Shown piece after piece: positions 53,650 to 64,000 of a stretch of DNA of 64,000 nt. Below the pieces are notes generated by a model, which did no database searches, was not told the origin of the DNA, and saw nothing but the letters and a program-made list of their open reading frames with translations. The stretch comes from Boesenbergia rotunda (Eukaryota > Streptophyta > Magnoliopsida > Zingiberales > Zingiberaceae), in NCBI GenBank assembly GCA_024364735.1, contig JAGFNQ010010088.1:186001-250000 (forward strand). The letters are read 5' to 3'. Made by a program: the position numbers and the translations under genes. Every line of letters begins with the position of its first letter. Position 1 is the stretch's first letter.

Positions 53650-53959
53650 AGGGTGTTGGACTAGATGCTGAGAGATGGTGGTATTATGAGATGAACTCAT
53701 AATTAACGTGTGATTGTTCTCATCTCGATTAAAATTTGATAAAGTTATTACGTTCATTATCTCCACGTACTAATTATAATGTTCGAGATAATAATTTTTA
53801 TAATTTATTTTTTTCATATTAGTCTTGAGATTGACGAAAATGCTGGGACGAAGTAATCGCCTATTTTGCCACCACATTCTTTTCTCTTTGGTCCACTTAA
53901 TGCTTAATTTTGAAGAAAAAAGAGCAACAAGCGCGCCAACGAGTGTATGGCCCTGGTCA

Positions 53960-55779
53960 TGTTAAATATAGAAACTTCAAGGGGCTAGAAGTGAGGGGAA
54001 AAAATTAATTAATTAAGGGAGATCTTAAGATTTTATCTCCATGAGCACAAAAGTAGCTTTTTGTTTAGGTTGGTGAGCCGGATATTGGGTTTGGCTTAGG
54101 CTAAATCCAGATGGAGCCAAACCCCAATCACTCGAATAGTTCGGAACTTAACATTTAATTTGGATTAATTAAAGGATCTCAATATTAGGATTAATCATAA
54201 TCTGATTTAGTATTGATTAGCTAATTATTATTGTGTAAATAGCTAAACAATTATGTCCTTTGATACAAGTCGTTGATGCGTTACAAATTTTACTTTGATG
54301 GGGTTCTCTTCGCATACGAGCACCAACACTGGAGGCGGATACCTTCTGACTTATCTATGTAAATATTTCAGATTTCTATGTATGGTTTCCTGCATGGATA
54401 GTAGTAGGATTTATCTTTATCTGTTTTTTGGTTATCCTGCTTGGTACTTATTGCTTGGCCTTTGACATTCTCAAATTTATTTTTCATATAGTCTCTATGC
54501 TTGATATTCTGATTTTGGAAAGTACACATGTTTGTCGATTCCTAGCATTTTTGCATGCCTAGTAGGTTATTGGTATATCATGATTTATGATTCAGACCAG
54601 TGCATATTATTTGAGGTTATTTGATGGGTGTTAGCATCATGCACCATCTTTGCATTATTGCATAACTGACGATTTCTGAGCGCCCTTGTGGTTGAGACAG
54701 ATCGTTAGTCATATCAGGATCTGCACACACTGTCACTCATGGGTTAGTGGTACTATCAGGAGGGTGTATGTAGTTGCCCTGTCAAGGCTCCGCTCGGCAA
54801 CTCACGGGTAGTGGTTCCGCAGCGTGGTAGCAGACAGGGATCCCTCCTCTTTCCCGTGATACAAGGAGATGAGAGCGGTGCTCCCTCATATGATTTGAGG
54901 TAGGACGGGTGTGACCTCCGCCAGCATCTTGTCCACTCGATCACTCAGAAGCAGTGATGGCAGAGTGCGTACAATTGTCATAGCCCTATCCACTCGACCT
55001 CACCCATGACCGATGACGGTGGCTGACTGGCATCAGGGGTGACCATGTCATTGCATCATGTGCACAGTTGCATAATTTACATTGTTTGTGTTTATTGCAT
55101 CTGTTTGAGCTATGCTTGCAGCATTTGGATGACATACATACATGAGGGATTTGCTTTGTTTATGGTCTGGTGACCGTTCAGGTTCAGGGACTTATGACCT
55201 ACATACCCCGGGGGTAGGTATGGATATGTATAATTGCATGTAGTGTACCGATCATGTATCCTAAATTTTCTTTTGAGACTGTATCTTTTTGTTTCTATAC
55301 TGTTATTGTATAACCTTTTTATCGTCATACATATCTATCTGATTATATACCCGCGGAGTCCCCCTGGACTCATAATCGTTTGTTTGTTTTTCCTTTTCAG
55401 GATGACGCCGCCAGGAGAGCCTAGTAGCTAGTCCCGGTGATATCGTAGTGTCTTATTTTATTTTCTTTTAATTATGATCGGGAGGTAGTTCTTATTTTAG
55501 ATACGTATAGGTATACGTGTCATTCAGTGTTATGGTACTTGTATATATTTTGCATCGTCTGTTCGCCCAGAGGGTATTTTGGGAGTTTACTTTTACAGTA
55601 TAGGTGATGATACTCTTTTCGATAGTTATTTATTTTTTTAATTATATTATAGTTTGATCATATATATATATGTGGAGGTCATGAAGACCATATTGTATAT
55701 GTATTGGTTTGAGATTGTTCGTCGTACAGGGGAGGTGTTGTCCGATTTTATCGGACATGTATCTCTTCGGGACGTGACA
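53960..55779 (-). mobile_element. Second gypsy-type solo LTR, related to 46661-49415
   Basis: Minus strand starts TGTCACGTCCCG and ends near TTTAACA. It shares with the first LTR 'gagcacc(t/a)acattggaggcgg', 'cactcatgggttagtgg', 'gtccactcgatc(a/g)ctcag' and 'gtgatggcagagt'. Flanks GGTCA (53955-53959) and GGTCC (55780-55784) differ by one base. The left end is less certain. Confidence 0.65.
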
Positions 55780-55784
55780 GGTCC

Positions 55785-58170
55785 CGATTCTAATTGTCAT
55801 TGATGTGATGGTAAGTCGCCGTGTGAAGTGGCAGCCAGGCACTGATACCGCACACTCGACACTTTACTATAATCCGGTTCCCTTGTCTACCCAAAACAAT
55901 TTCACTGACTAAATCTTGAGGCACTTCGCTCAACATTCCAGTTCTTGGCTGGCTTAACATATATATATAAACCTCCTCCTTTCCTACTTTATAAGCAAGC
56001 CTTGTGATCGCGTTCTATCTTTCACTTTATGCACAGTGTACAAGTCCCACAACTTGAGAAGCTTAAAAAGACTATGATTCAATTAATGATTGAGAGATGC
56101 ATCACGAGAGTGGCAAGAGATGGAGCCGTTCTATTGCTGAACTGTTGGATGGACACATGACTTTCATGTTTTTAGCACGGCATTAATGATGAAGATGATG
56201 ATGTGGTGGACTGGAGATGATGATCTCTTGCTTTCAAAGATTAATTTTAAAAATTGTGTTCTTTTAGAAAGTAAAACATCTAAAAGCTCACAATTATTTA
56301 TGCATTTACTTTGAATAAAATAAATGTACTACTAAAAAATATAGTCCAAATAACAATGCCTATGAAATTTATAACTTAAATAAAAGTTTTTTTTTGAAGT
56401 AAATATAAGTATATATTTAAACTGAATGAAAATACATAGTTAAATTAAATAAATTTACTTAATAAAGTTATGTAAAAGTAATCATTAGAATTAAATGAAG
56501 AAATAAAAATTGCCCTGCAATCAAACAAAACCTCTGGCAAAGTGTGTTTTTTTTATACCAAGGTCCTGGCTTCTTCAGTGGATTGATTTGCTTCTTTACA
56601 CATGAGGCCACATTAATCTAATCATAACTTTCATTGTCTGCCACTTATGTATTGTGTTAACCTGCCTAAAGTTGATGGATTTGAGATAGTGCACATCCTG
56701 TTGACTCTTTGATGTCTTTCATTTTGACCATGTTCCAGCATTCAATTCCAAGCAAGCTTGCTCAAACTTTTGAAGGACAAGAAGGAAAAAGAATCCCAAG
56801 GCTCCCACATGTTTCAGATTAAAAAAAGGAGAAGGGAAAAGGGTTATGTACCTGTGTGATGGGTTGGTAGTTGGAAAAATGAGTGCAGAAATGGCTGGCA
56901 CTGTGTCAGTAGAAGGTTGCACCTCCACAGCTTGGTGTGGAAGAGAAGCACCTTGCCATTTTGTCCCATAAAAAGCATTAAAATAACAGTGAGACCAGCA
57001 ATGCACGCTCTCTTTATCTACCTTTGAATCACCTAATGCTTAGATTAGCTAAGACTCTCTCTTTTGGGCAAAGCATAAATTACTGAGTGCAGTCAGCAGT
57101 GGTTTGAAATCCCCTCTTTAATAAAAGGGCTTCACCTCTCTCTTCTCCACCAATATATTTCAATTCATTGTTTTATGTTTCTTGATGATTTTTCATTTTC
57201 TTCTTCATGAGCATTTAGCTTGCTAAAGGTAACGTTTTCTATTGGAGGTGTTTATTCTTGATAGGATTTAATGCTTGGGGTTTTCATTCGCCTTTTCTTG
57301 TTTGCCTTAGCTGAGGTCAAAATTTCGGAAGAGTTGAGCTTTGAGATTATTTCCAAAGAGCAGTTCTTTGTAGCCATATTTTCACTTCTGATTTGCAGGT
57401 TAATGGTGAGTGTTTGGATGGCTAACAAACGAGCGTAACATTTTCTTTGATGTCCAAGACACAAGACCTTGCAATGTTATCTGTTAATGGCGCTTTCACA
57501 CAACCAATTTACTTGTTCAGATCTCCTCTCAGTTCTTCCCCAAATAATATAGTCAAATGTGTTGAAATTTCTGCCATTGTTGATGATGTTTCAGTGTTGT
57601 TCAATTGTTACAACATATAAGTATTCTGCAAAAATCTCACTTGGTGCCATTGATTTTGTCCCTTATGGTAGCATTTTCAAACCCTCCACATTTTATTTCA
57701 TTGATTGATAGCAGTTCCTAGGAATGTAATAATGAGTGCTTGCAGCTTGTTCGAACTGAAGATCTTTGGAAAAGAAGAAAAGAGGGAGATTGTATTAAAT
57801 TCGTTTTCTACCAGGACAAGGAGCAAGACAATTCCTTTAGACTCGGATCAAAAGGTTAGCTTTTCTATCTTCTGGGGAACTTAAGTAGGAGATATGTGAT
57901 CCTTGTGGGCTCAGAGCAATGTTGCTGGTTCATGCAAGATTTGATGGCTTGACATTTGTTCCTCTATCTTGCTTTCTATGTGTAGGATTCTTTGCAAGTG
58001 ACTTCTTTTGCTTTTTTTATCTCTTGATTTAAAGCTGCCAAGGGTAAATGTTCCTTGTTGAGTTCTGCAAGAAATTACCAGTCAACATTCCTTCAATTCT
58101 TTACCTAAAGTGAAAGTTACCCGTGCTCCTACATGATCATCTGTTTGAGCCTTGAATTCAATCCTTCTCG
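55785..58170. other. Upstream region of the bHLH gene
   Basis: No gene recognised. The minus-strand ORFs at 56719-57006 and 57252-57464 lack family features. 57700-58170 probably contains 5' UTR and a leader intron of the bHLH gene (a GT-containing site after CGGATCAAAAG near 57853), but I cannot place the transcription start. Confidence 0.5.
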
Positions 58171-59662
58171 ATGAGCTTGAGCACCCCAAACTCTTCTTTT
58201 GATGTTGGTGCAAATTGCCATTGTTCACAGATGTATTCAGAGTATTCGGAAGAGTCAAATAGAATGTCCTCCTACAGAAACATCAGGTTAACACGAGATC
58301 AAGAAGTCAGTGATTTGGCTGCTGGTGCTGCACCCTCTCACAATGGAAGATCTCATGAAGACATGAATTCCATTGACGACGGTAACAAGAGGGAGATTGC
58401 AGCTGGAAGATCTCATGAAGTAAGAAATCTCTGGTTATATGTATGAACTCATTTAAGTACTGAAGCTAAAACGATTTCTTTATCAGAATGTGAAGGCTGA
58501 AATGCAGCAACATGTATCACTCGATCGTTTCAGAGGTACTCCAGGGAAAGATGAGAAGAAGCAGAAGAATGAATTGAGCCCTGGAAGCAGCAGCCATAAG
58601 CGAAGCAGTAAAAAAGGCAGAGTTTCTGAGAATGCTGATGCTTCAAAGGATGATTCTATCCATGTCAGGGCCAAGAGGGGCCAGGCCACCAATATTCACA
58701 GCCTTGCAGAAAGAGTAGGTGGTTTATTGTGAAGCACTGTCTTTTCTCGAATTATTACTATCATTATCATCATCTTAACATGCAGGTTAGAAGGGAAAAG
58801 ATCAGTGAAAGGATGAAATTTCTTCAAGATCTTGTTCCAGGATGCAACAAGGTAATTGCTTTGCTTCTTTCATAGTGGTGCACATTGAACCATTACATTG
58901 CAAATTTGCAGATAAATGGCAAAGCTTTGATGCTCGATGAGATAATCAACTATGTGCAGTCATTGCAGCACCAAGTCGAGGTAGCTCCTAAAGCCTGTGA
59001 ATTAAGACATGATTCATCGGCTGGAGTTAGCAACTCAAACTTTTGCTACCGAAATGTGCAGTTCCTTTCAATGAAGCTTGCGGCTGTCCATCCGGAAATG
59101 AACTTTGATCTCGACCAAATTCTTCCAAAAGATGTAAGATCAATATATGCAAATCCTATTCGTTTGCTTTAGAGGATGTTAAGGATCAATGGAAATTGTC
59201 TACCCCTTGCATAGCACGGAGACTCTTTTCAATTATGCTGCTAGCCATCAAATTAAGGATGTTACTGCATCTGATGTTAACTGAATTTTGTTCATTCAGG
59301 TCCTTCAATCGTGCTACAGCGGATCGTCTATTGTTGCATTTGGACCACCAGGAATGAGTAACTTCCATTCTGCCTTGTATGCCTCCACCTATCAAAGAAT
59401 CACTCAACCTGAGATGCCTTACGTTGCCCAGGATTTGCAGCATTCTCCCTTGTTACAAGTCTCACAATTGTCTCAGGTAACTTTTAATCCATTTCTTCTC
59501 CAAAAATCTGCCCATGATCTCCTCTGACATGGCACATATCAGAATCTACCAAGTCCATGGCAGGATGAGCTCCTCCACAACATGAACCCCACTGTTCCTG
59601 GTGAAGCTGCACAGGCCAAATGCATTGGTAGGTGTATTCATGAAAGTATTTTGATGCAGTGA
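58171..59662 (+). CDS. bHLH transcription factor (CIB/BEE-type subfamily)
   Basis: Seven exons, all with GT...AG introns and phase 0 joins, give 326 aa: 58171-58419, 58487-58714, 58786-58851, 58912-58980, 59062-59133, 59300-59476, 59543-59662. The Ser-rich N-terminus leads to the basic region VRAKRGQATNIHSLAERVRR, with the His-Glu-Arg triad for E-box/G-box binding at about residues 154-162. Helix 1-loop-helix 2 follows: ISERMKFLQDLVPGCNK, then ALMLDEIINYVQSLQHQVEF, then LSMKLAAVHPEMNFDLDQIL. These residues are typical of subfamily XII, which includes the cryptochrome-interacting CIB factors and BEE proteins; the exact orthologue is open. Binding as a dimer in the nucleus is expected. The last 11 residues (GRCIHESILMQ) may be read-through of a GT site near 59630, so the true C-terminus could differ. 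Confidence 0.9.
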
Positions 59663-61064
59663 ACGTAGAGCAGTTATCCTCCCAACCATTCACATTTCCA
59701 GCTGAGTTTATTGTTGTCGTCTAATTGGTCATCTTGATCGAGAATCTTGTTTAACTAAAGTCAATCTTAAAAGATCATTCACCTTCTCAATTGTGCTTGC
59801 TACTTGATATTACACAAAACCTCCAGAGAATCACACGTTATAGGACAATGACGCAGCACAGCACGACTCTAGATTTACACAATCCTCGCACAATATCAAA
59901 GTGCTCTCGTAGCCAAATGTAGGAGAATATATATATGTATCAAATATTCTAACAATGCTTACTACCTTGGACCACCTAGAAGAGATCGATCATGTGGTAC
60001 GTCCTCGAAATGATTCTAGCTAGCTACTTTGTAGAATTGCAGGTACAAAGATTAAAAAACTTTAGTTCCCGTTCTTCGTCTGACAATATCCAAGCGAGTC
60101 GCTTTCTTCTGCGCTGTAGGATCCAAGTAATCTCCTTGGCTCAAGATCACATGGGAAAAAGGAATAGCATCTGGGAGCTCGTCTTGAATGCCTTGGCCTC
60201 TGCGATTTAACAGATATCCATCCCCACAGGCCATAGCATAACATAGCTAGCATGAGAATTGAGAGTGGTCCTAGATTGATTGGTCATCATCTCAGATATG
60301 GTCAGAGATTACATGTCTTTCTTTCTCTCCCAGACGCAAAAACATTGCATTGTTGAGCCTCAAAATATCTTTCTGTTTTACATTTGACTCGAGCTTCACC
60401 TTGAAAAGTACAACATGATCATCCAAAGAATATAATGCATTTGTTAGGGAGCTCATGCAATGGGGTCCCAGTGGAGCAGTGTGGGCCAGGGAGCCACATG
60501 GGTGTGTCTGGCCCACAAATAGCTGCCTTGGAATTAAATGAAGGAAGGAGACATTGGCAAGCCCAACATTAATGAGCATCCCATTCATTCATTCAGTCAG
60601 TCAGGCATTCATTCATTCCTTCCTTCACCCTCACTCAATTGCAACCCATGATCCATCCCCATCAGCTCACTGACCACAGACACCTTCCCTTTTCCCACCC
60701 AAGCAACTCGAAAAATATCATCAGGTCTTGTGATTCCCCTTGCTCATTCATCCCACAGACACACGCTCCAGTACTTTCTGAAACTCATCACTAGCTTCTT
60801 TCCTAGTTGGATTTGCATTGGTTATGCCAAAATAGAAGAAGAGTTTGTATGCACTTGCTTCATATTCTTCGATATATAGAATTTAATTTCTGTACAAGGA
60901 TGACAATTAACGAAGATTTTAATAAGTTGAGCATCGATCGTCGAGTAATTAACCAAAATCAACTGGATTCAACATATATAAACTAACTTCCGAGCGAGGA
61001 AGAAGAGGAAGGTGTGGGGGATTTGAATTAGGAGTCTGTATCAACTGTTCTAATTGAGTTAAAA
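59663..61064. other. Intergenic region between convergent bHLH and HD-Zip genes
   Basis: No supported gene. It contains a short tetranucleotide microsatellite of ATTC/AGTC units at about 60583-60630. The ORFs at 59992-60588 lack domain features. Confidence 0.6.
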
Positions 61065-62087
61065 TTAACATCTTGCGGAATTGGTGAAGGGGTTGAAGAA
61101 GTGGTGGCTGGACTTGGGCGGCGCTGCTCCGACGATCTTGGGGCCGTCGGCGGCGGCGGCGGCGGCCGTGGTTCTGCCGATCCTTTCGCAGGAGGGGCAC
61201 ATGGAGAGGGTGGCGGCCGGGAATTGCATGTAGAACGGCGGCTGCTGCGAGAACTTGAGGGCCCTCAGCTCCTGCAGCTCCTTCTGCAGTCTCTGGTTCT
61301 CGGTGGTCAGCGTCTCGTAGCACCGCTTCAGGAACTCGCAATCCACCTCCGTTTGCTTCAGCTTCGTCCTGGATTTTATTTTGATTGATTCTTGATTCAT
61401 TTATAGATGGAGGAAAATAAAACAAAGAAGATAGAAAGCCAGAATCAAATTAAAAATGCGTGCGTACGTACCTTGCTCTCCGATTCTGGAACCAAACTTC
61501 GACTTGCCGTGGACGGAGATTCAATTGCTTGGCCAAAGCTTGCTTTTGTTTCTGCATGAAAATTAGATCGTGAAATTGATTAACGAGGCGAAAATAAATG
61601 AATTGATCATCGATCGGTTAATTCCTACTGGATTAAGAGTGCTATGCTCCTTGAATCGGTCCTCCAGCAGAGCAGACTGCTCCTTGGTAAGCCTGAGCTT
61701 CTTCCTACCACAGTTGTTATCTTCCTCCTCGTCACTCGCCGGCCTACAATTATTAGAAACTCTCTCCGCCTCCACTTCCTCCACGTCCTTCTCCTTCTTG
61801 ACGCAGACCGCGGCGGAGGAAAACGACGAGACGGCGCTGCAGGGGGACGCCAGCGGCCGGCCCTGATCTTCCCCTGTATTCACGGTAGTACTGCTTTGCA
61901 TGGCCTTGAGCACCTCCTCCTCGTCGCCGGCGGCGGCGGCGAGGCTCAAGGTGAGGGAGGCGGACTCAACCCGTGGCTGTTGCCGGCGGTGGTGGTCGGC
62001 CGGACCAATAGCCAAGCCTAGAGAAAGTCCGGTGTCACAAAGATGTTGAGGATTCATGTCCATGTAGCTAGCTACTTGCCTCTTCAT
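61065..62087 (-). CDS. HD-Zip class II homeodomain-leucine zipper protein
   Basis: Three exons, 62087-61629, 61551-61472 and 61368-61065, with GT...AG introns and matching phases, give 280 aa. The N-terminus has two LxLxL repression motifs: LSLGL (21-25) and LTLSL (45-49). The homeodomain starts at about residue 128 (RKKLRLTKEQSALLEDRFKE) and ends with QVEVWFQNRRARTKLKQTE. A leucine zipper follows with heptad positions in LKRCYETLTTENQRLQKELQ. The CPSCE motif (residues 237-241) after the zipper is specific to class II and is linked to redox control. Class II proteins bind CAATNATTG sites as dimers, repress transcription and act in shade, auxin and polarity responses. I chose the Met at 62087; the next Mets (MDMNPQ) are possible starts, and the upstream open frame is hydrophobic and unlike the family. 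Confidence 0.93.
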
Positions 62088-62398
62088 CTCCTCCACTGCC
62101 TCTATCTTATATGGGTAGAAAGAAAGAGAGAGAGGCAAAAGTGATGAATATATGCTTATGATTGCTAGCAAAGGAAACAACAACAACGACAAAAGAGTGA
62201 AAGAAAAGAATTGAAAACAAGACTCGAGTAGGATAACATTATTAACTACTAAACTAACTAAATGTAATTTGATATGATCCAAGTGTGACAACCTAACTCA
62301 CTAGTAGAACTAAAGAAAATTTAAAGGGAGACCAATGAACAACTAACTACTCCTAGGCGAGATGAGCTCACTAGCTTGATAGGTGGCTTGTGATAATG

Positions 62399-62406
62399 TA
62401 TTTATA
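62399..62406 (-). promoter_or_regulatory. Candidate TATA box of the HD-Zip gene
   Basis: Minus strand TATAAATA, 312 nt upstream of the chosen start codon. The spacing fits a promoter with a long 5' leader, but no transcript evidence is available. Confidence 0.5.
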
Positions 62407-63193
62407 AATTAAATGACCTAATTAATACTCGGAGTAGAGCTAGGGGAATGATATATTGCACCACGCCAAGAGTGTGATGATCGTATCATAATCATAAAAC
62501 GCAAATTAAGGACCTAAATAGACTCGACCTATTCACCTAAAATTAAGGAAAACAAATATCTATAACCTAATTAAACACAACAATAATGACCAGCCGTTAG
62601 CAACTCGCGATGGTTACAACTGCAAGTCAACGTCAACTTCAATTGCCATCGATCAAACAGGCATTAATTAATTATTAATTTGGGACTGTATCATTCCAGA
62701 AGTCACATCGAATCGTGTCGCCTTTAAACTGACTCGAGCTTGATCGGGTCTTCATAATTAAATAGTCAAGTCCAACAGAACACTGACTTATTTGGACGAC
62801 CTAGCTACTAGCTAGAAGATCATTAAGACCCCAACTATATATATATCGAGGGTCCTACGTGATGAATATAATGAAAGCTGGCCACACATGAGCTGATGGG
62901 AATCCGAATGATGTGCGGTAGCTACTGCAATTGCAAGGTAATGGGGCTTTGTCTTGTCTACCCTGATTTGGGGAGCTGAAAGTCGTATATATTCCTATCT
63001 TTGTAGTGGCATAAGGCGATTCGTTCATCCCAGCGCTTCCGTCAATTCGTCTTCACCCAAATACTATGACTAATATATGAGGAGAATGAACATATTATAT
63101 ATTCCTCTATTTGTGGCTCTTGATTTCATTGGTTCCCAAGATATTGATAAAGTTATGAAGGAGAGATGCATGTATCCTTCTATTTTCTGAAAC
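62407..63193. other. Upstream region of the HD-Zip gene
   Basis: No gene seen. 63005-63098 resembles 16000-16120 (gattcgttcatcccagcgct, then tgactaatat...ggagaatgaacatatt) and may be a remnant of another short retroelement. Confidence 0.5.
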
Positions 63194-63556
63194 GAGATCT
63201 TCTATACCAAAAAGTTTACTATCCCACTTCTTGACGACAGCCGGCGAGTCGTCCGATCGTCGATCGGACACCACCGATGGATTTTGATCGTCATTTCGAA
63301 TCAAATGATATCGTAGAAGAACAGTGAATCGGTCGAAATCGCTGCAATTGCAATCTCGTCAGATTCGACGGTGAATCCGGCGAGATCTCAATTGTGACGA
63401 TCCCGACGGGTTCACCGTACCTCCAGGGTATAGTTTTGTTCAAGGCGACGGCCGAAAGCCACCGATAATATCCAATCGATAATCAAACGACTCGTCGATC
63501 GTCATTCAAAAATGAGACAAACCGAACAGACGATTTTTCTAAGACAGAGGATCTGC
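63194..63556. repeat. GC-rich foldback element, copy C
   Basis: Third copy of the family at 10595-11378, in the same orientation as copy B and about the same length. It starts GAGATCTTCTAT, contains GAGTCGTCCGATCGTCGATC and GATCCCGACGGGTTCACCGT, and ends GACAGAGGATCTGC. Confidence 0.75.
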
Positions 63557-64000
63557 ACTTCTATTTTCTCATACGTTTAGCTTAATACGTGTTGACTTTG
63601 TTGGCCAGATACATGATCATTGCCATGCGTGTTTGTGACACCAATTCCGACGATCACTATCATGCAATGGCATGACGATAAGATATGCATTGACTTGGAC
63701 GCAACCGAACAAATCCCCATCATTAGAGAATATATATAATGTAATGTAAGATAATTAATGACTCTTCAACTGAATAATTAAATATTCCTTTCTTATTTTT
63801 TTTTCTTCTATTTATTTACCTCGAGCTCACTACTGGCTCTCGTATTAATCCTCGTGCCGACAGCGCGCGTGTCGTTGCGCCGCCACGCGGGCAGTACGCT
63901 GACGCATGGGCGGCTGCCTGGCCAATGATTTGCCATCATGTGGAGCACTAGCATTAGATTCAGCAGCAATATATATAAATATAAATATATAAATATTAAT
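63557..64000. other. Non-coding right edge
   Basis: No gene recognised. There is a GC-rich patch at 63850-63920 and AT-rich microsatellite-like sequence at the end. Confidence 0.5.

Noticed and set aside
56719..57006. 95-aa minus-strand ORF
   Set aside because: No domain, no splice or promoter context that supports a gene.
58483..58692. Minus-strand 69-aa ORF with Leu-rich text
   Set aside because: Shadow of bHLH exon 2.
61101..61388. Plus-strand 95-aa Gly-rich ORF
   Set aside because: Shadow of HD-Zip exon 3.
61563..62291. Longer start for the HD-Zip protein at 62291
   Set aside because: The extra 68 residues are hydrophobic and unlike class II N-termini; the region is more likely 5' leader.

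Overview
This is a piece of a large, repeat-rich plant nuclear genome. Evidence: spliced genes with GT/AG introns, plant-specific transcription factor families (HD-Zip II, bHLH, GRF), plant Ty1/copia and Ty3/gypsy (Tat-type) retrotransposons, a CACTA transposon, hAT-like MITEs, tRNA-derived SINEs and intron-containing tRNA-Tyr genes. A monocot, perhaps of the ginger/banana order, is my guess from overall feel only; nothing in the window proves it.

Layout. 1-7.45 kb: a tandem array of about 745-bp units, each carrying a tRNA-Tyr(GUA) gene with a 12-nt intron. Two of the five copies look intact. The fifth unit is split by a 3.9-kb gag-only LTR retrotransposon (2996-6919). 7.45-11.4 kb: AT-rich DNA with an inverted repeat pair, a hAT-type MITE with a perfect 8-bp target duplication, and two GC-rich foldback elements. 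11.6-16.0 kb: an exon-by-exon relic of a mitochondrial serine hydroxymethyltransferase gene. 16.4-16.95 kb: two tandem SINEs.

17.1-39.9 kb: one intact 12-exon gene for a PQ-loop (vacuolar basic amino acid transporter-like) protein, 395 aa. Its ninth intron is 20.2 kb long because a CACTA transposon (19338-39413) sits in it. The CACTA element carries a decayed TNP2-like transposase and two Tat-type gypsy insertions: an old, truncated, stop-riddled one (19488-22566) and a young 13.6-kb one (24948-38523). The young element has a gag-pro ORF, a pol ORF and a separate three-exon gene on the opposite strand with its own TATA box. A single N at 31739 joins two nearly identical 2.25-kb stretches and probably marks an unmerged contig overlap.

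40.3-41.1 kb: a two-exon gene for a DUF4378/TRM-like protein. 42.1-49.4 kb: a young Ty1/copia element with an intact 1328-aa polyprotein; a 2.75-kb gypsy-type solo LTR has inserted into its 5' LTR, 7 bp from the edge. 49.45-52.6 kb: a growth-regulating factor (GRF) pseudogene on the minus strand that keeps its miR396 site and hosts another solo LTR. 53.1-55.8 kb: two SINEs in opposite orientation and a second solo LTR related to the first. 58.2-59.7 kb: an intact seven-exon bHLH gene. 61.1-62.1 kb: an intact three-exon HD-Zip class II gene on the minus strand. 63.2-63.6 kb: a third copy of the foldback element.

The host genes do not form a pathway. The PQ-loop protein is a membrane transporter; the DUF4378-like protein may act at microtubules; the bHLH and HD-Zip II proteins are nuclear regulators. 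The main story is layered transposon insertion around genes that have mostly kept their reading frames.
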